Source: an uncultured Collinsella sp.
GTDB taxonomy: Bacteria; Actinomycetota; Coriobacteriia; Coriobacteriales; Coriobacteriaceae
Direction of reading: 5' to 3'
NCBI GenBank assembly: GCA_934668695.1
Contig: CAKUOD010000004.1
Span: 1-64,000 of the forward strand
Length of the DNA: 64,000 bases
The translations under genes and the position numbers were made by a program. The notes beneath the pieces are model-generated. The model was not told the DNA's origin. It saw only the letters and a list, made by a program, of their open reading frames with translations, and made no database searches. Shown here piece by piece: positions 43,775 through 53,628 of the stretch (position 1 is the first letter of the stretch; each line of letters begins with the position of its first letter).

Positions 43775-45640
43775 CTACTTCGTGTGCGGGATACCCAGCA
43801 CGTCGAGCGCGTTGGCCATAATGGACTGGAACGGCACCGCAGCGGCATCTGAGCCGCTCGGCGTTCCGTCGAGCGTGATATAGCACAACACCTTGGGCGA
43901 TTGTGCCGGTGCAAAGCCCATAAAGGACGACATGTAGTTCTCCTTGAGGTAGCCGCCGTTCTCGTCGGCACGTTCGGCCGTACCGGTCTTACCCGCCACG
44001 TCATAGCCGTCAACCGCGCCGCCAACGCCCGTTCCCTCCGACACGACCGTCTGCATGCACGATGTCACCTGGGATGCGGCGTCCTCCGAAATCGCGCGCT
44101 CGCCTTCGCCCCAGTCCTTCTCGTCGCCTTTGCTGGACTTATAGAAGTGCGGGGTCATCATCACGCCGCCGTTGGCGATGCCGCCCACGGCACGTGCGAT
44201 CTCAATAGGCGAGACAGACAGCGCCTGTCCAAAGCTCATCGAGCCCAGCGTGGCGCCGTCATACTGGTCACGCTCCTTGACGATGCCCAGGCTCTCGCCC
44301 GGAAAATCGACACCGGAGCTGTGACCGATGCCCCACTTGTCCACATAGGCGGCAAAGTCGTCGGCACCGATCTTGCGCCCCACCAGGACAAATCCCACGT
44401 TGGACGAACGGCGCATCATCTCGCGCACATCCATGGTCATGGCGTAGTCGCGCTTGTCGGCATCGGTGACGGTATCGTCGCCCACCTTGATGCTCGCCGG
44501 CACCTCAAACGACGTACTCGACCGCACGACACCCAAGTCGAAGCTGGCGCCCGCCACGAGCGTCTTAAAGACCGAGCCGGGCTCGTAGGCGTCGGTGACC
44601 AGGCGCAGGTTCATATCCTCGGTCTTGGCGTTTTCCAAATTGGTCTGGTCGTAGGTCGGATACGAGCAGGCTGCCAAGATCTCGCCTGTCGTAGGATCGG
44701 TGACCAGCGCCGAGCCGTTCTTGGCCTTTGTCTTCTCGACAGCCTCTGCCAGGGCATCCTCGGCCGCACGCTGGATATTGACGTCGAGCGTCGTCACGAT
44801 ATCAACGCCGTCGACCGCAGCCACCTTTTTATAGGCACCGCCCGCGATATAGCTGCCGTCCCTCGCGCGCTCGCGTACGAGAGAGCCGTTCGTGCCGGTC
44901 AGAAGCTTGTTGTATTGCTTTTCGAGACCCGTCAAGCCGTCGTTGTCTACATTCACTACACCCAGCACCTGCGATGCCAGATTGCCGTATGGATATACGC
45001 GCTTCATGGCCTGCTCAAAAAGCACGCCGGGCAGGTTCTTCTTCTCCAGCGCCGCAGCGTCGTCTTCGTCCACCTGGCGCTTGATATACACCCAGGTTCC
45101 ATCGGACTCAACGAGCTTGCGGCAGGTCTTTTTATCGATTCCAGTTGCCTTGACCAGCGCCGACACCGTCTTGTCAACATCCTCGACAAGCTGGGGGTTC
45201 ACGGCGATGTTGCGACATTCGACCGACGACGCCAGCACGTTACCGTTGCGGTCGTAGACGGTGCCACGTTTGGCATAGAGAGTCTGCGCAAGCAGGCGGC
45301 GCGCATCGGCACGCTCGCGCAGTTTATCGGCTTCGACAATTTGATAGTCGGCAAGGCGAAAGACGCCCAAGCCCAAGCCAAGCCCAATGAAGCCCATGAC
45401 GGCTTTGCGGCGAGGCAGAGGCGTGCCTGTGAGCCATTCGGTCGACGAACTCTTGCGCGACCTGGTGTTATGCACTTGAGGGCCGCCCGAGCCGCGAAGT
45501 CGCGACGCCGGGTCGTTGCCACGGGACTGCCCGGCGTTGTAAGATTGCCGACCCGTTCCTTGATAACCAGAACGTCCCCGCGACGAGGGACGTCCAGAAC
45601 CGCGGCCCCCATCGGAACCGCGGCGATAGTCATTTGTCAT
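43775..45640 (-). CDS. ftsI: Division-specific transpeptidase FtsI (penicillin-binding protein 3-like)
   Basis: Class B penicillin-binding protein, 621 residues. A long basic N-terminus rich in Gly, Arg and Ser (about 1-75) precedes one membrane span and the dimerisation domain. Transpeptidase motifs are SVFK in EPGSVFKTLV, SSN in MRRSSNVG and KTG in VAGKTGTAE. No PASTA repeats are visible at the C-terminus. Start at 45640 has a weak ribosome site and lies 17 bases after ftsL. Confidence 0.95.
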   Translation of the reverse strand: MTNDYRRGSDGGRGSGRPSSRGRSGYQGTGRQSYNAGQSRGNDPASRLRGSGGPQVHNTRSRKSSSTEWLTGTPLPRRKAVMGFIGLGLGLGVFRLADYQIVEADKLRERADARRLLAQTLYAKRGTVYDRNGNVLASSVECRNIAVNPQLVEDVDKTVSALVKATGIDKKTCRKLVESDGTWVYIKRQVDEDDAAALEKKNLPGVLFEQAMKRVYPYGNLASQVLGVVNVDNDGLTGLEKQYNKLLTGTNGSLVRERARDGSYIAGGAYKKVAAVDGVDIVTTLDVNIQRAAEDALAEAVEKTKAKNGSALVTDPTTGEILAACSYPTYDQTNLENAKTEDMNLRLVTDAYEPGSVFKTLVAGASFDLGVVRSSTSFEVPASIKVGDDTVTDADKRDYAMTMDVREMMRRSSNVGFVLVGRKIGADDFAAYVDKWGIGHSSGVDFPGESLGIVKERDQYDGATLGSMSFGQALSVSPIEIARAVGGIANGGVMMTPHFYKSSKGDEKDWGEGERAISEDAASQVTSCMQTVVSEGTGVGGAVDGYDVAGKTGTAERADENGGYLKENYMSSFMGFAPAQSPKVLCYITLDGTPSGSDAAAVPFQSIMANALDVLGIPHTK

Positions 45641-45657
45641 ACTCAGCTACCGTCTTG

Positions 45658-46128
45658 CTACTGAGCGGTCGCGGTCGCGTTGGCGCCCGCGGCTGCATCC
45701 TGCGAAAAGTCAAGTGTAACGCTCTCGCTGGGCTCCACCATGCCATAAGCGCCCGCAAGGTCGCGAATGCGTGTGTCGGCGCCATAGACCGAATGCATGA
45801 CCTCCAGGTCGGAGCTCTCATCGGTCGCCTTTTCGAGCGTGTTGGTAAGCTCGGCGTTGCTGTTGAGCACCTGGGCCGTAACGCCGGCGAGCGCCACGCG
45901 GGCGACGCCAATCGTCATGAAGATAGCCGCAATGATGCAAAACGTTTTAAGAACGCTCATGAAAACCGGGCTTACCGCCTGGTTTGCCTGACGGCCCGCG
46001 CCCGTGTAGACATCAAAGCGCGGCGTGCGCTGCTCACGGGGAGCAACGGGGGCCTGCGGCGTCTCACGATAGGCGGGCATGGCGTTCATATCATAGGCGA
46101 GTGCTGCGCTTGAAGTGTTGTAGCCCAT
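45658..46128 (-). CDS. ftsL: FtsL-like division protein
   Basis: A 156-residue single-span protein in the FtsL position between rsmH and ftsI. The Pro/Arg-rich cytoplasmic part (1-55) is followed by a span (about 58-82, SVLKTFCIIAAIFMTIGVAR) and a short coiled-coil region with heptad-like spacing. GGGAGG precedes the ATG. Sequence match is weak, as expected for FtsL, so the call rests on layout and location. Confidence 0.75.
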   Translation of the reverse strand: MGYNTSSAALAYDMNAMPAYRETPQAPVAPREQRTPRFDVYTGAGRQANQAVSPVFMSVLKTFCIIAAIFMTIGVARVALAGVTAQVLNSNAELTNTLEKATDESSDLEVMHSVYGADTRIRDLAGAYGMVEPSESVTLDFSQDAAAGANATATAQ

Positions 46129-46218
46129 GATATGCCGCCTCCCATCCCGAGTACGTTGGTAGTGTGTTTAAGCTTCGTTTATGGTGCGAGCGGGAGGTCC
46201 AATATCGCGCGGTCGCGC

Positions 46219-47184
46219 CTACAGACGCTGCGCCACGCGGATTTTGGCTGATCTCGCCCGAGGGTTGCGCTCAACCTCATCAGGCTGGGCAACCAAGGGT
46301 TTGCGAGTGATGACCTTGAGTATCGGCACGTTGCCGCACACGCACACCGGAATCTCCGGCGGACACGTGCACCCCTGGCTCATCTCCTTAAAGTGATTCT
46401 TTACGATACGGTCCTCGAGCGAGTGATACGAGATGACGCAGATACGTCCGCCCGGATTGAGCCACCTGGTGGCGGCATCAAGCCCTCGTTCGAGCACATC
46501 GAGCTCGTGATTGACCTCGATGCGAATGGCCTGGAAACTTTTCTTGGCCGGGTGTCCGCCATGCCGACGAGCGGCAGCCGGGATACCCGCCTTGATGATC
46601 TCGACAAATTGGCCGGTAGTTTCGATCGGTTCTTGCTCGCGGCGGCGCACGATCTCGCGCGCGATCTGCGAGGCGAACTTCTCTTCGCCGTAGACGCGTA
46701 GAATCCGGGCGAGGTCGTGTTCGTTATAGGTGTTGATGACCTCAGCTGCGTTTAAGGTGTTATTACCCGGATCCATCCGCATGTCCAATGGGGCGTCCTC
46801 GTTATACGAAAAGCCCCTGCCAGGGATATCGAGTTGCGGTGACGAAACGCCCAAATCGAACAGGAAGCCATCGACCCCGGGCACCTCGGCCGAGCAAAGC
46901 AGCTCGTCCAAGTCGCCGAAGTTGCCCTTCAGCAGCTGGTGCGGAACGCCGGGAACCTCGCGGTCCAGACGGGCGCCAGCGGCCTCGAGGGCCATGTCGT
47001 CCTGATCGACGCCGAGCAAAAGGCCCGTCTCCCCCACCTGCGCGGCCATCTTTACCGAATGGCCGGCACCGCCAAGGGTGCAATCGCAGACAACGGAGCC
47101 GCTCTTTAGCCGCAGCGACTCAAGCACTTCGCCGAGCATGACAGGTTCATGCCGATATTCTTGTGTCAAGATCCCACGCTCCAT
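46219..47184 (-). CDS. rsmH: 16S rRNA (cytosine-1402-N4)-methyltransferase
   Basis: SAM-dependent methyltransferase, 321 residues (formerly MraW). Blocks: EPVMLGEVLESL near 14, CDCTLGGAGHSVKMA (SAM loop) near 37, FDLGVSSPQLD near 108, and YHSLEDRIVK near 257. The first Met has no strong ribosome site; a TTG seven codons later with GGAG nine bases upstream is a possible alternative. mraZ is 20 bases upstream. Confidence 0.95.
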   Translation of the reverse strand: MERGILTQEYRHEPVMLGEVLESLRLKSGSVVCDCTLGGAGHSVKMAAQVGETGLLLGVDQDDMALEAAGARLDREVPGVPHQLLKGNFGDLDELLCSAEVPGVDGFLFDLGVSSPQLDIPGRGFSYNEDAPLDMRMDPGNNTLNAAEVINTYNEHDLARILRVYGEEKFASQIAREIVRRREQEPIETTGQFVEIIKAGIPAAARRHGGHPAKKSFQAIRIEVNHELDVLERGLDAATRWLNPGGRICVISYHSLEDRIVKNHFKEMSQGCTCPPEIPVCVCGNVPILKVITRKPLVAQPDEVERNPRARSAKIRVAQRL

Positions 47185-47204
47185 CCGTTACCCGTGCCTT
47201 GCCC

Positions 47205-47639
47205 TTACGAGAAGAAGAGGTCCAGCAGGGCCTCATCGTCATCGTCCTCATCGGCCGCGGCGCGATCCCAAACCTCAAGGTGGTCGTAGTTGCCCACAAC
47301 CGTGACCTCGCGGTCGAGGTTCGCCTGCTTGCGGAGAGACTCGGAAAGACCGATACGACCGGCGCTGTCCACGTCCATCGACGTGGTGCGCTTGTTGATC
47401 GCCCTCATGAGCTTCTGGTCGTTAATGTCACGCGGGTTAAAACCCTCGTGGCCCTCACGACCCGCGAAGAGTCCTTCGACCCACTTATCGAAGGCCTCGG
47501 CAGAGAACACGTACAGAGCATCGACATCCAGGGCTTTGAACACGCGAACGTGCTCTCCAAGCTCCTCGCGAAGGGGTGCAGGCAGGGACAGACGACCTTT
47601 TGCATCGAGATTGCGCTCGTATGCACCAGTCATTCCCAT
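47205..47639 (-). CDS. mraZ: Transcriptional regulator MraZ
   Basis: First gene of the division cluster, 144 residues with two SpoVT-AbrB-like repeats: GAYERNLDAKGRLSLPAPLRE near 5-25 and TTSMDVDSAGRIGLSESLRKQ near 83-105. MraZ proteins form rings and bind repeated GTGGG boxes in their own promoter. Four such boxes lie upstream at 47745-47782. AGGG near the start fits translation; an acidic tail DEDDDDEALL follows. Confidence 0.96.
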   Translation of the reverse strand: MGMTGAYERNLDAKGRLSLPAPLREELGEHVRVFKALDVDALYVFSAEAFDKWVEGLFAGREGHEGFNPRDINDQKLMRAINKRTTSMDVDSAGRIGLSESLRKQANLDREVTVVGNYDHLEVWDRAAADEDDDDEALLDLFFS

Positions 47640-47707
47640 GTGCGCCCTCCCCTCGGTTACTCAGATGGCACGTACGCGGGGAACCACCCCGCCTGTCGAC
47701 GTCATTA

Positions 47708-47782
47708 ATAATATGGGGAACCGCCCCATTTTTCAACACCTTTCCCCACCCCTCCCCCACCCCGCCCCACCACTCCACCCAC
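47708..47782 (-). promoter_or_regulatory. mraZ promoter and four-box MraZ operator
   Basis: On the minus strand TTGAAA (47731-47736) and TATTAT (47708-47713) are separated by 17 bases, a strong sigma-A promoter. Upstream, GTGGG occurs four times (plus-strand CCCAC at 47745, 47756, 47766 and 47778), spaced 11, 10 and 12 bases, one per helix turn. This matches known MraZ binding sites. The spacer holds the small palindrome TGGGGCGGTTCCCCA. Confidence 0.8.
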
Positions 47783-47997
47783 CATATATTGCAAAACACC
47801 CCCAATCATATGTTCGAAAACACAATATGTTGTGTTTACAGCAACGGCGGGATGCCACCTGTGGCATCGCGCCTTTCAACCTCAACCTTCAAGTTGACCT
47901 TGAGGCGATTTTTGCGTCCCTTTACATGGCGTTCACATCGCCCCCAAACTCCCCCACCCAAGGCACGTGCGGCCCACCACCGCGACGACAAGTGGCG
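47783..47997. other. Non-coding region between mraZ operator and xerD terminator
   Basis: No gene found. Near-perfect hairpins AACACAA/TTGTGTT (about 47818-47836) and GATGCCAC/GTGGCATC (47851-47868) lie here, plus two further G-rich words on the minus strand near 47945-47965 that may extend the MraZ boxes. Confidence 0.45.
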
Positions 47998-48067
47998 AAA
48001 AATGGGACGAGCCCCAGATTGCCCATGCGAGCGCAAAAGCACGCAGCGGCAATCTGGGGCCCGTCCC
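47998..48067 (-). terminator. Terminator of the pyrG-xerD transcript
   Basis: 20-base arms 48004-48023 and 48048-48067 are complementary at 19 of 20 positions, and the minus-strand exit is ATTTTTCG. It lies 34 bases after the xerD stop. Confidence 0.85.
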
Positions 48068-48100
48068 CAAATACCTATAGATATGCAGGCCAGCGATGTG

Positions 48101-49042
48101 TTAATGATGTGCCAGCGGGTGCGCCGCCAGATAGACCTCGGTCAGTTGCGTACGATCGACATGCGTGTAGACCTGCGTGGTCGATATATCGGCATGTCCC
48201 AAGATCTCCTGTAGCACACGGAGGTCTGCGCCGCCCGCAAGCATATGGGTGGCAAAGGAGTGGCGCAGCGTATGGGGATGGAGTCCCACCAGCCCTACCT
48301 GGCGCCCGTAGCGCTCACAGATGGCATGGATGCCCTGGCGCGACAGACGACGGCCGTTCTTATTTAAAAAGACCGCCGAGGTCTCGGTTCCGCGGACATG
48401 GGCCGCCAAGCGAGAACGCCCCTCAGTTATATAGCGCGTCAGAGCTCGCGCCGCGCTTCCCACCAACGGGGACAGGCGTTCCTTTGAGCCCTTACCGCGA
48501 ACGAGTACAAAACCATCGTCGATATGGATATCGCCCACATCGAGCCCCACCAATTCGCTCACACGCAAACCGCATCCGTAGAGCACTTCCAAGATGGCAT
48601 GGTCGCGCAAGCCCATCTCGCCCTCGGGGAAGTCTTGATCGAGCAGCGCCGAGACATCCTCCACCGATAGATACTCCGGCAAACGCTCAGCCTTTTTAGG
48701 CAGGCGCAACGCCGCCGTTGGATTTTGGGCCACAGCCCCATCGCGCACCAAAAAGGCATGCAGGCCCTTCACGGCCGCAAGCGCACGCTCCACCGAGGCA
48801 TCGGAATAGCCCCCATCGCGACGGTCGGCGACAAAGCCCTCCACGACCTGACGAGTCACCTCATCAAAAGACATGATGCCCGCCCGCTCCAGATAGGCGC
48901 AGTACGTCGTCAGGTCACGACGATAGGCCGCAATCGTGTTGCGCGCCAAACCCCGCTCGACCGCGAGGTAATCGAGATACTCCCCCGCCGCCACGGCGAG
49001 CGACGAGGGAGTAGCTTCGGTATGTTCTTTGTTCGCCGGCAC
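48101..49042 (-). CDS. xerD: Tyrosine recombinase (XerD/XerC type)
   Basis: Site-specific recombinase of 313 residues that resolves chromosome dimers. N-terminal SAM-like domain (LAVAAGEYLDYLAVERGLARNTIAAYRRDL, in parts) and C-terminal catalytic core: YGCGLRVSELVGL (Arg) near 162, HTLRHSFATHMLAGG (His, Arg) near 255, LGHADISTTQVYTHV (His, Tyr) near 280. The GTG start at 49042 is two bases from the pyrG stop, implying translational coupling; a longer frame runs back into pyrG. XerC versus XerD is not certain. Confidence 0.9.
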   Translation of the reverse strand: MPANKEHTEATPSSLAVAAGEYLDYLAVERGLARNTIAAYRRDLTTYCAYLERAGIMSFDEVTRQVVEGFVADRRDGGYSDASVERALAAVKGLHAFLVRDGAVAQNPTAALRLPKKAERLPEYLSVEDVSALLDQDFPEGEMGLRDHAILEVLYGCGLRVSELVGLDVGDIHIDDGFVLVRGKGSKERLSPLVGSAARALTRYITEGRSRLAAHVRGTETSAVFLNKNGRRLSRQGIHAICERYGRQVGLVGLHPHTLRHSFATHMLAGGADLRVLQEILGHADISTTQVYTHVDRTQLTEVYLAAHPLAHH

Positions 49043-49044
49043 CC

Positions 49045-50712
<1,668 letters not shown>

Positions 50713-50831
50713 TTACCTGCGCTTCCCGTAGAAGTTGTTTATCCACATCTTACGGGTCTTCATTGTAATACTCGCGCCGCGGACCGTCCGCAATTTTTCT
50801 CGCGTGCGATTGCATTTCTCAATCTTGAAAC

Positions 50832-50860
50832 AAAACGCCGCCCGGTTTCCCAGGCGGCGT
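50832..50860 (-). terminator. Terminator after the winged-helix gene
   Basis: On the minus strand ACGCCGCC pairs with GGCGGCGT and is followed by TTTTG, between the winged-helix gene and pyrG. Confidence 0.85.
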
Positions 50861-50884
50861 CGCTATGGCAAGGGTTACATGCTG

Positions 50885-51223
50885 CTATCGATCAGCAACC
50901 TCGTCCTCAAGCATTTCTTGAACGAGCATGCCGGTACGGACGCCCTCAAGATACCACTCACCACGTTCGGTGAGGCAAATGCCATTTGCAAGCTGACCGC
51001 CATCGTCGCTATAACGCGAGACGACATCAATCATGCCTTCGGAATCCAGGCGATCGATTGCCGCGCGGGCACGATACGGCGAAACCCCCACGCGCTCGGC
51101 AAGCGTTTTGCGCGAGAAACCATACGGCCCGCCATTGTCTTCGGTTTGCTGGTCGATCTCCATCAACACCAGCACCTCGACACGCTTCATATCGTTGACA
51201 CTCGCACGACCCTTGCCCGCCAT
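50885..51223 (-). CDS. Winged-helix DNA-binding protein
   Basis: A 112-residue protein with a winged helix: helix 2-3 GFSRKTLAERVGVSPYRARAAIDRLDSEG near 43-70 and a wing YSDDGGQLANGICLTERGEWYL. The recognition pattern fits MarR/IclR/PadR-type small regulators. GAGGAGG precedes the ATG at 51223. No obvious target; the divergent DUF1846 gene is 260 bases away. Confidence 0.8.
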   Translation of the reverse strand: MAGKGRASVNDMKRVEVLVLMEIDQQTEDNGGPYGFSRKTLAERVGVSPYRARAAIDRLDSEGMIDVVSRYSDDGGQLANGICLTERGEWYLEGVRTGMLVQEMLEDEVADR

Positions 51224-51412
51224 AGCAGCCTCCTCAAACCGAGCACGAGCATCTAACGCGCCGTGCGCGACCGACACACCTCACGATGGCAGGTAATATC
51301 CATCATGCGGCATCCCGCTAAGGATGAAACAGTTACGGTTATTGTATACCGCTCAAATTGTTTCTAGGCAGGTAAACAGCTATTTTTCGCCGAAATAGAC
51401 GCTTTATTGATC

Positions 51413-51445
51413 AAAAAGCCGTACCGGGCGCTAACCCGATACGGC
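51413..51445 (-). terminator. Terminator after the DUF1846 gene
   Basis: On the minus strand GCCGTATCGGG pairs with CCCGGTACGGC (one G-T pair) around TTAGCG and is followed by TTTTTGATC. Confidence 0.85.
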
Positions 51446-51479
51446 CAAAATGCAATGCAATTACCGCGGTGCTTCAAAC

Positions 51480-52961
51480 TTAGCGATGGAAGAAACCGCG
51501 GCGTTCAAACTTGGGCTCGCAGCACACGTTGATGCCCAACTTGCGCAGTACCGTCTCGTCCGTCGGCGAGATAATCACGCTAAAGAAGGCGTCGCAACCG
51601 CGCAGCTGCTCCAGGCCCGAAAGGACGCGAGCGGCCGTCTCACTCGTGGCCGAGGTGATCGACAGCGCCATAAGCGTCTCGTCGGTGTGGAGGCGCGGGT
51701 TTTTGCTGCCCAGGAAATGCGTCTTGAGCTTGCTGATGGGCTCGATCGCCTCATCGCTAATGACCTCGAGCTCAAGGTCGACGCCCGAGACATGCTTGAG
51801 GGCGTTCATAATGAGCGAACTTGCGGCGCCCAAGCGCGTGGAGGTCTTACCGGTCACCACGGAGCCATCGGGCATGACCATGGCACCCACGGGACCACCC
51901 GTCAGCTGCTCCCTGGTGAGGGCCGCCGAGCGCGCCGGTGAGTAGTTCTTATCGATGCCGGCTTTCTTCATAATAATCTTGAGACGGTCGACTTGCTCAT
52001 CGCCCACGCCGGTACGGCGCACATTTTCGACCGCGGTAAAGTAGCGGCGAACGATCTCCATCTTGGAAGCGTCGCGGCAGGCATCGTCATCTGTGATGGC
52101 AAAGCCGACCATATTGACGCCCATGTCCGTAGGGCTCTGGTAGGGGCTCTTGCCCAGGATCTTTTCCATCAGGGCACGGACTACCGGGAAGGCCTCGACG
52201 TCGCGGTTGTAGTTGACCGTGGTCTTGTTGTAGGCCTCCAGGTGGAAGGAGTCGATGATGTTGGCGTCATCGAGGTCTGCCGTGGCGGCCTCGTAGGCAA
52301 TATTGACCGGATGCGTAAGGGGCAGATTCCAAACCGGGAAGGTCTCGAATTTGGCATAGCCGGCGGCCGTGCCATGCTTGTGCTCGTGATAGAGCTGAGA
52401 CAGGCAGGTGGCAAGCTTGCCCGAGCCAGGACCGGGGGCAGTGACCACAACGAGCGGTCGGGTGGTCTCGACAAACTCGTTCTTGCCATAGCCATCGTCG
52501 GACACGATCAGATCGACATCGTGCGGATACCCCTCGATGGGATAGTGCAGCTTGGCGGGAATACCGAGCGCGTTCAGGCGGTTGCGGAACACATCGGCAG
52601 CGGGCTGGCCGGCGTACTGGGTGATGACCACAGCCGCGACGGCAAAGCCGTTGCCGCGGAACAGGTCAACCAGGCGCAGCACATCCTCGTCATAGGTAAT
52701 GCCAAGGTCACCACGAGCCTTGTTTTTCTCGATGTGGTTCGCGTTGATCGCGATGATAACCTCGACATCGTCGGCGATGCTCTTGAGCATGCGAAACTTG
52801 CTGTCCGGCTCAAAACCCGGCAGCACGCGGCTCGCGTGATAGTCGTCAAACAGCTTGCCGCCAAACTCCAAATACAGCTTGCCGCCAAACTGCGAGATGC
52901 GCTCCTTAATATGAGCGGCCTGCAGCTCGATATACTTCGCGTTGTCGAAACCCTGGCGCAT
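51480..52961 (-). CDS. DUF1846 domain protein (ATP-loop-like)
   Basis: A 493-residue cytosolic protein of the DUF1846 family found in many Firmicutes and Actinobacteria. Visible: KFRMLKSI, a P-loop-like VVTAPGPGSGKLATCLSQLYH near 176, an ATHPVNIAYEAATADLDD-like block, and ESVG-type C-terminus with EPKFERRG. A role in nucleotide or polyphosphate metabolism has been suggested for relatives but is unproven. The start at 52961 follows GGGAG. Confidence 0.85.
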   Translation of the reverse strand: MRQGFDNAKYIELQAAHIKERISQFGGKLYLEFGGKLFDDYHASRVLPGFEPDSKFRMLKSIADDVEVIIAINANHIEKNKARGDLGITYDEDVLRLVDLFRGNGFAVAAVVITQYAGQPAADVFRNRLNALGIPAKLHYPIEGYPHDVDLIVSDDGYGKNEFVETTRPLVVVTAPGPGSGKLATCLSQLYHEHKHGTAAGYAKFETFPVWNLPLTHPVNIAYEAATADLDDANIIDSFHLEAYNKTTVNYNRDVEAFPVVRALMEKILGKSPYQSPTDMGVNMVGFAITDDDACRDASKMEIVRRYFTAVENVRRTGVGDEQVDRLKIIMKKAGIDKNYSPARSAALTREQLTGGPVGAMVMPDGSVVTGKTSTRLGAASSLIMNALKHVSGVDLELEVISDEAIEPISKLKTHFLGSKNPRLHTDETLMALSITSATSETAARVLSGLEQLRGCDAFFSVIISPTDETVLRKLGINVCCEPKFERRGFFHR

Positions 52962-53120
52962 ATATGGCTCCCGTCCCGTTTCCATTTAATGTCTTAGGCG
53001 ATTATAACGGAGCCTGCCCTCCCCGATGCCCAGGCCATCAACAGGCACCAACCAAACACGCCCACCGCGACCACTGGGGACCCGGGATAGCTAATTTGTG
53101 GCGGGAAACAAGGCACTCAG

Positions 53121-53366
53121 CACCAACAATGAAAACGTCACAGGCAGAGCCAAAGCCAGCGAACGGGCACCAGAGCGAGCAAGCTACCCCCCCTGCACCA
53201 ACAAGGGGAACGTCGCAGGTTGAGCATAAGCCAGCGAAAGCCCGCCAGAGCGGCAATCTGACGCGAAAGAGGAGGGCATGGCGCAAAGCAATCTGACACC
53301 TTTGCCCCAACAATGGCAGCGCCGCAGGATGAGCATAAGTCAGCGAACGGGCTCCAGAGCGAACAA
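53121..53366. repeat. Three imperfect 60-65-base direct repeats
   Basis: Units begin near 53121, 53196 and 53305, each starting ACCAACAA or CCCAACAA and containing CAGG-N4-GAGC-N-A-AAG(C/T)CAGCGAA and (G/C)CCAGAGCG. They diverge at 20-35 percent of positions. An inverted piece of the same unit (CGCTCTGGTGCCCG) lies near 53432. Reading the minus strand, the repeats keep an open frame with a recurring CxxxPFAxxCSxC-like pattern, but no start or ribosome site supports a gene. Confidence 0.55.
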
Positions 53367-53374
53367 ATTGGCAT

Positions 53375-53417
53375 AAAAAGAGGCCGGCATAGACCTTTTG
53401 GTCATGCCGGCCTCTTT
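53375..53417. terminator. Bidirectional hairpin between DUF1846 and the arc genes
   Basis: AAAGAGGCCGGCAT (53377-53390) pairs perfectly with ATGCCGGCCTCTTT (53404-53417), with T-rich ends on both strands. Confidence 0.75.
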
Positions 53418-53459
53418 GAATGACAAGTTGTCGCTCTGGTGCCCGTGCAGCGTCGACCG

Positions 53460-53526
53460 GTTCCGCGGTTTGTTAAAACCGCGGAACAAAAAGGCGCCCC
53501 CTCCCGCGCACGGAACGGGAGGGGGC
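53460..53526 (-). terminator. Two hairpins after the arginine/ornithine antiporter
   Basis: GCCCCCTCCCG (53496-53506) pairs with 53516-53526 and is followed on the minus strand by GCCTTTTTG, a good terminator. Beyond it lies the perfect palindrome GTTCCGCGGTTT/AAACCGCGGAAC (53460-53487). Confidence 0.8.
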
Positions 53527-53628
53527 TAAAGGTAGGAGTCTACCGGTGGGTTTACCCCACCGGACAGACGATGACCAGGTGATCCTTTACAGGATCGTCA
53601 AGGTTTCCGTGGGGTACCCGTTGGGTAC
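53527..53628 (-). other. Structured 3' untranslated region of the antiporter gene
   Basis: Between the stop codon and the terminator lie several more small hairpins on the minus strand: GTACCC/GGGTAC (53614-53628), GATCC/GGATC (about 53581-53596), CCGGTGGG/CCCACCGG (53543-53563) and GTAG/CTAC near 53531-53542. Two of the loops share GTAAA. A long structured 3' UTR of this sort may hold a stability element. Confidence 0.45.

Noticed and set aside
53038..53374. Cys-rich minus-strand ORFs over the direct repeats
   Set aside because: Open frames reflect the repeat composition; no start or ribosome site, and the frame differs between units.
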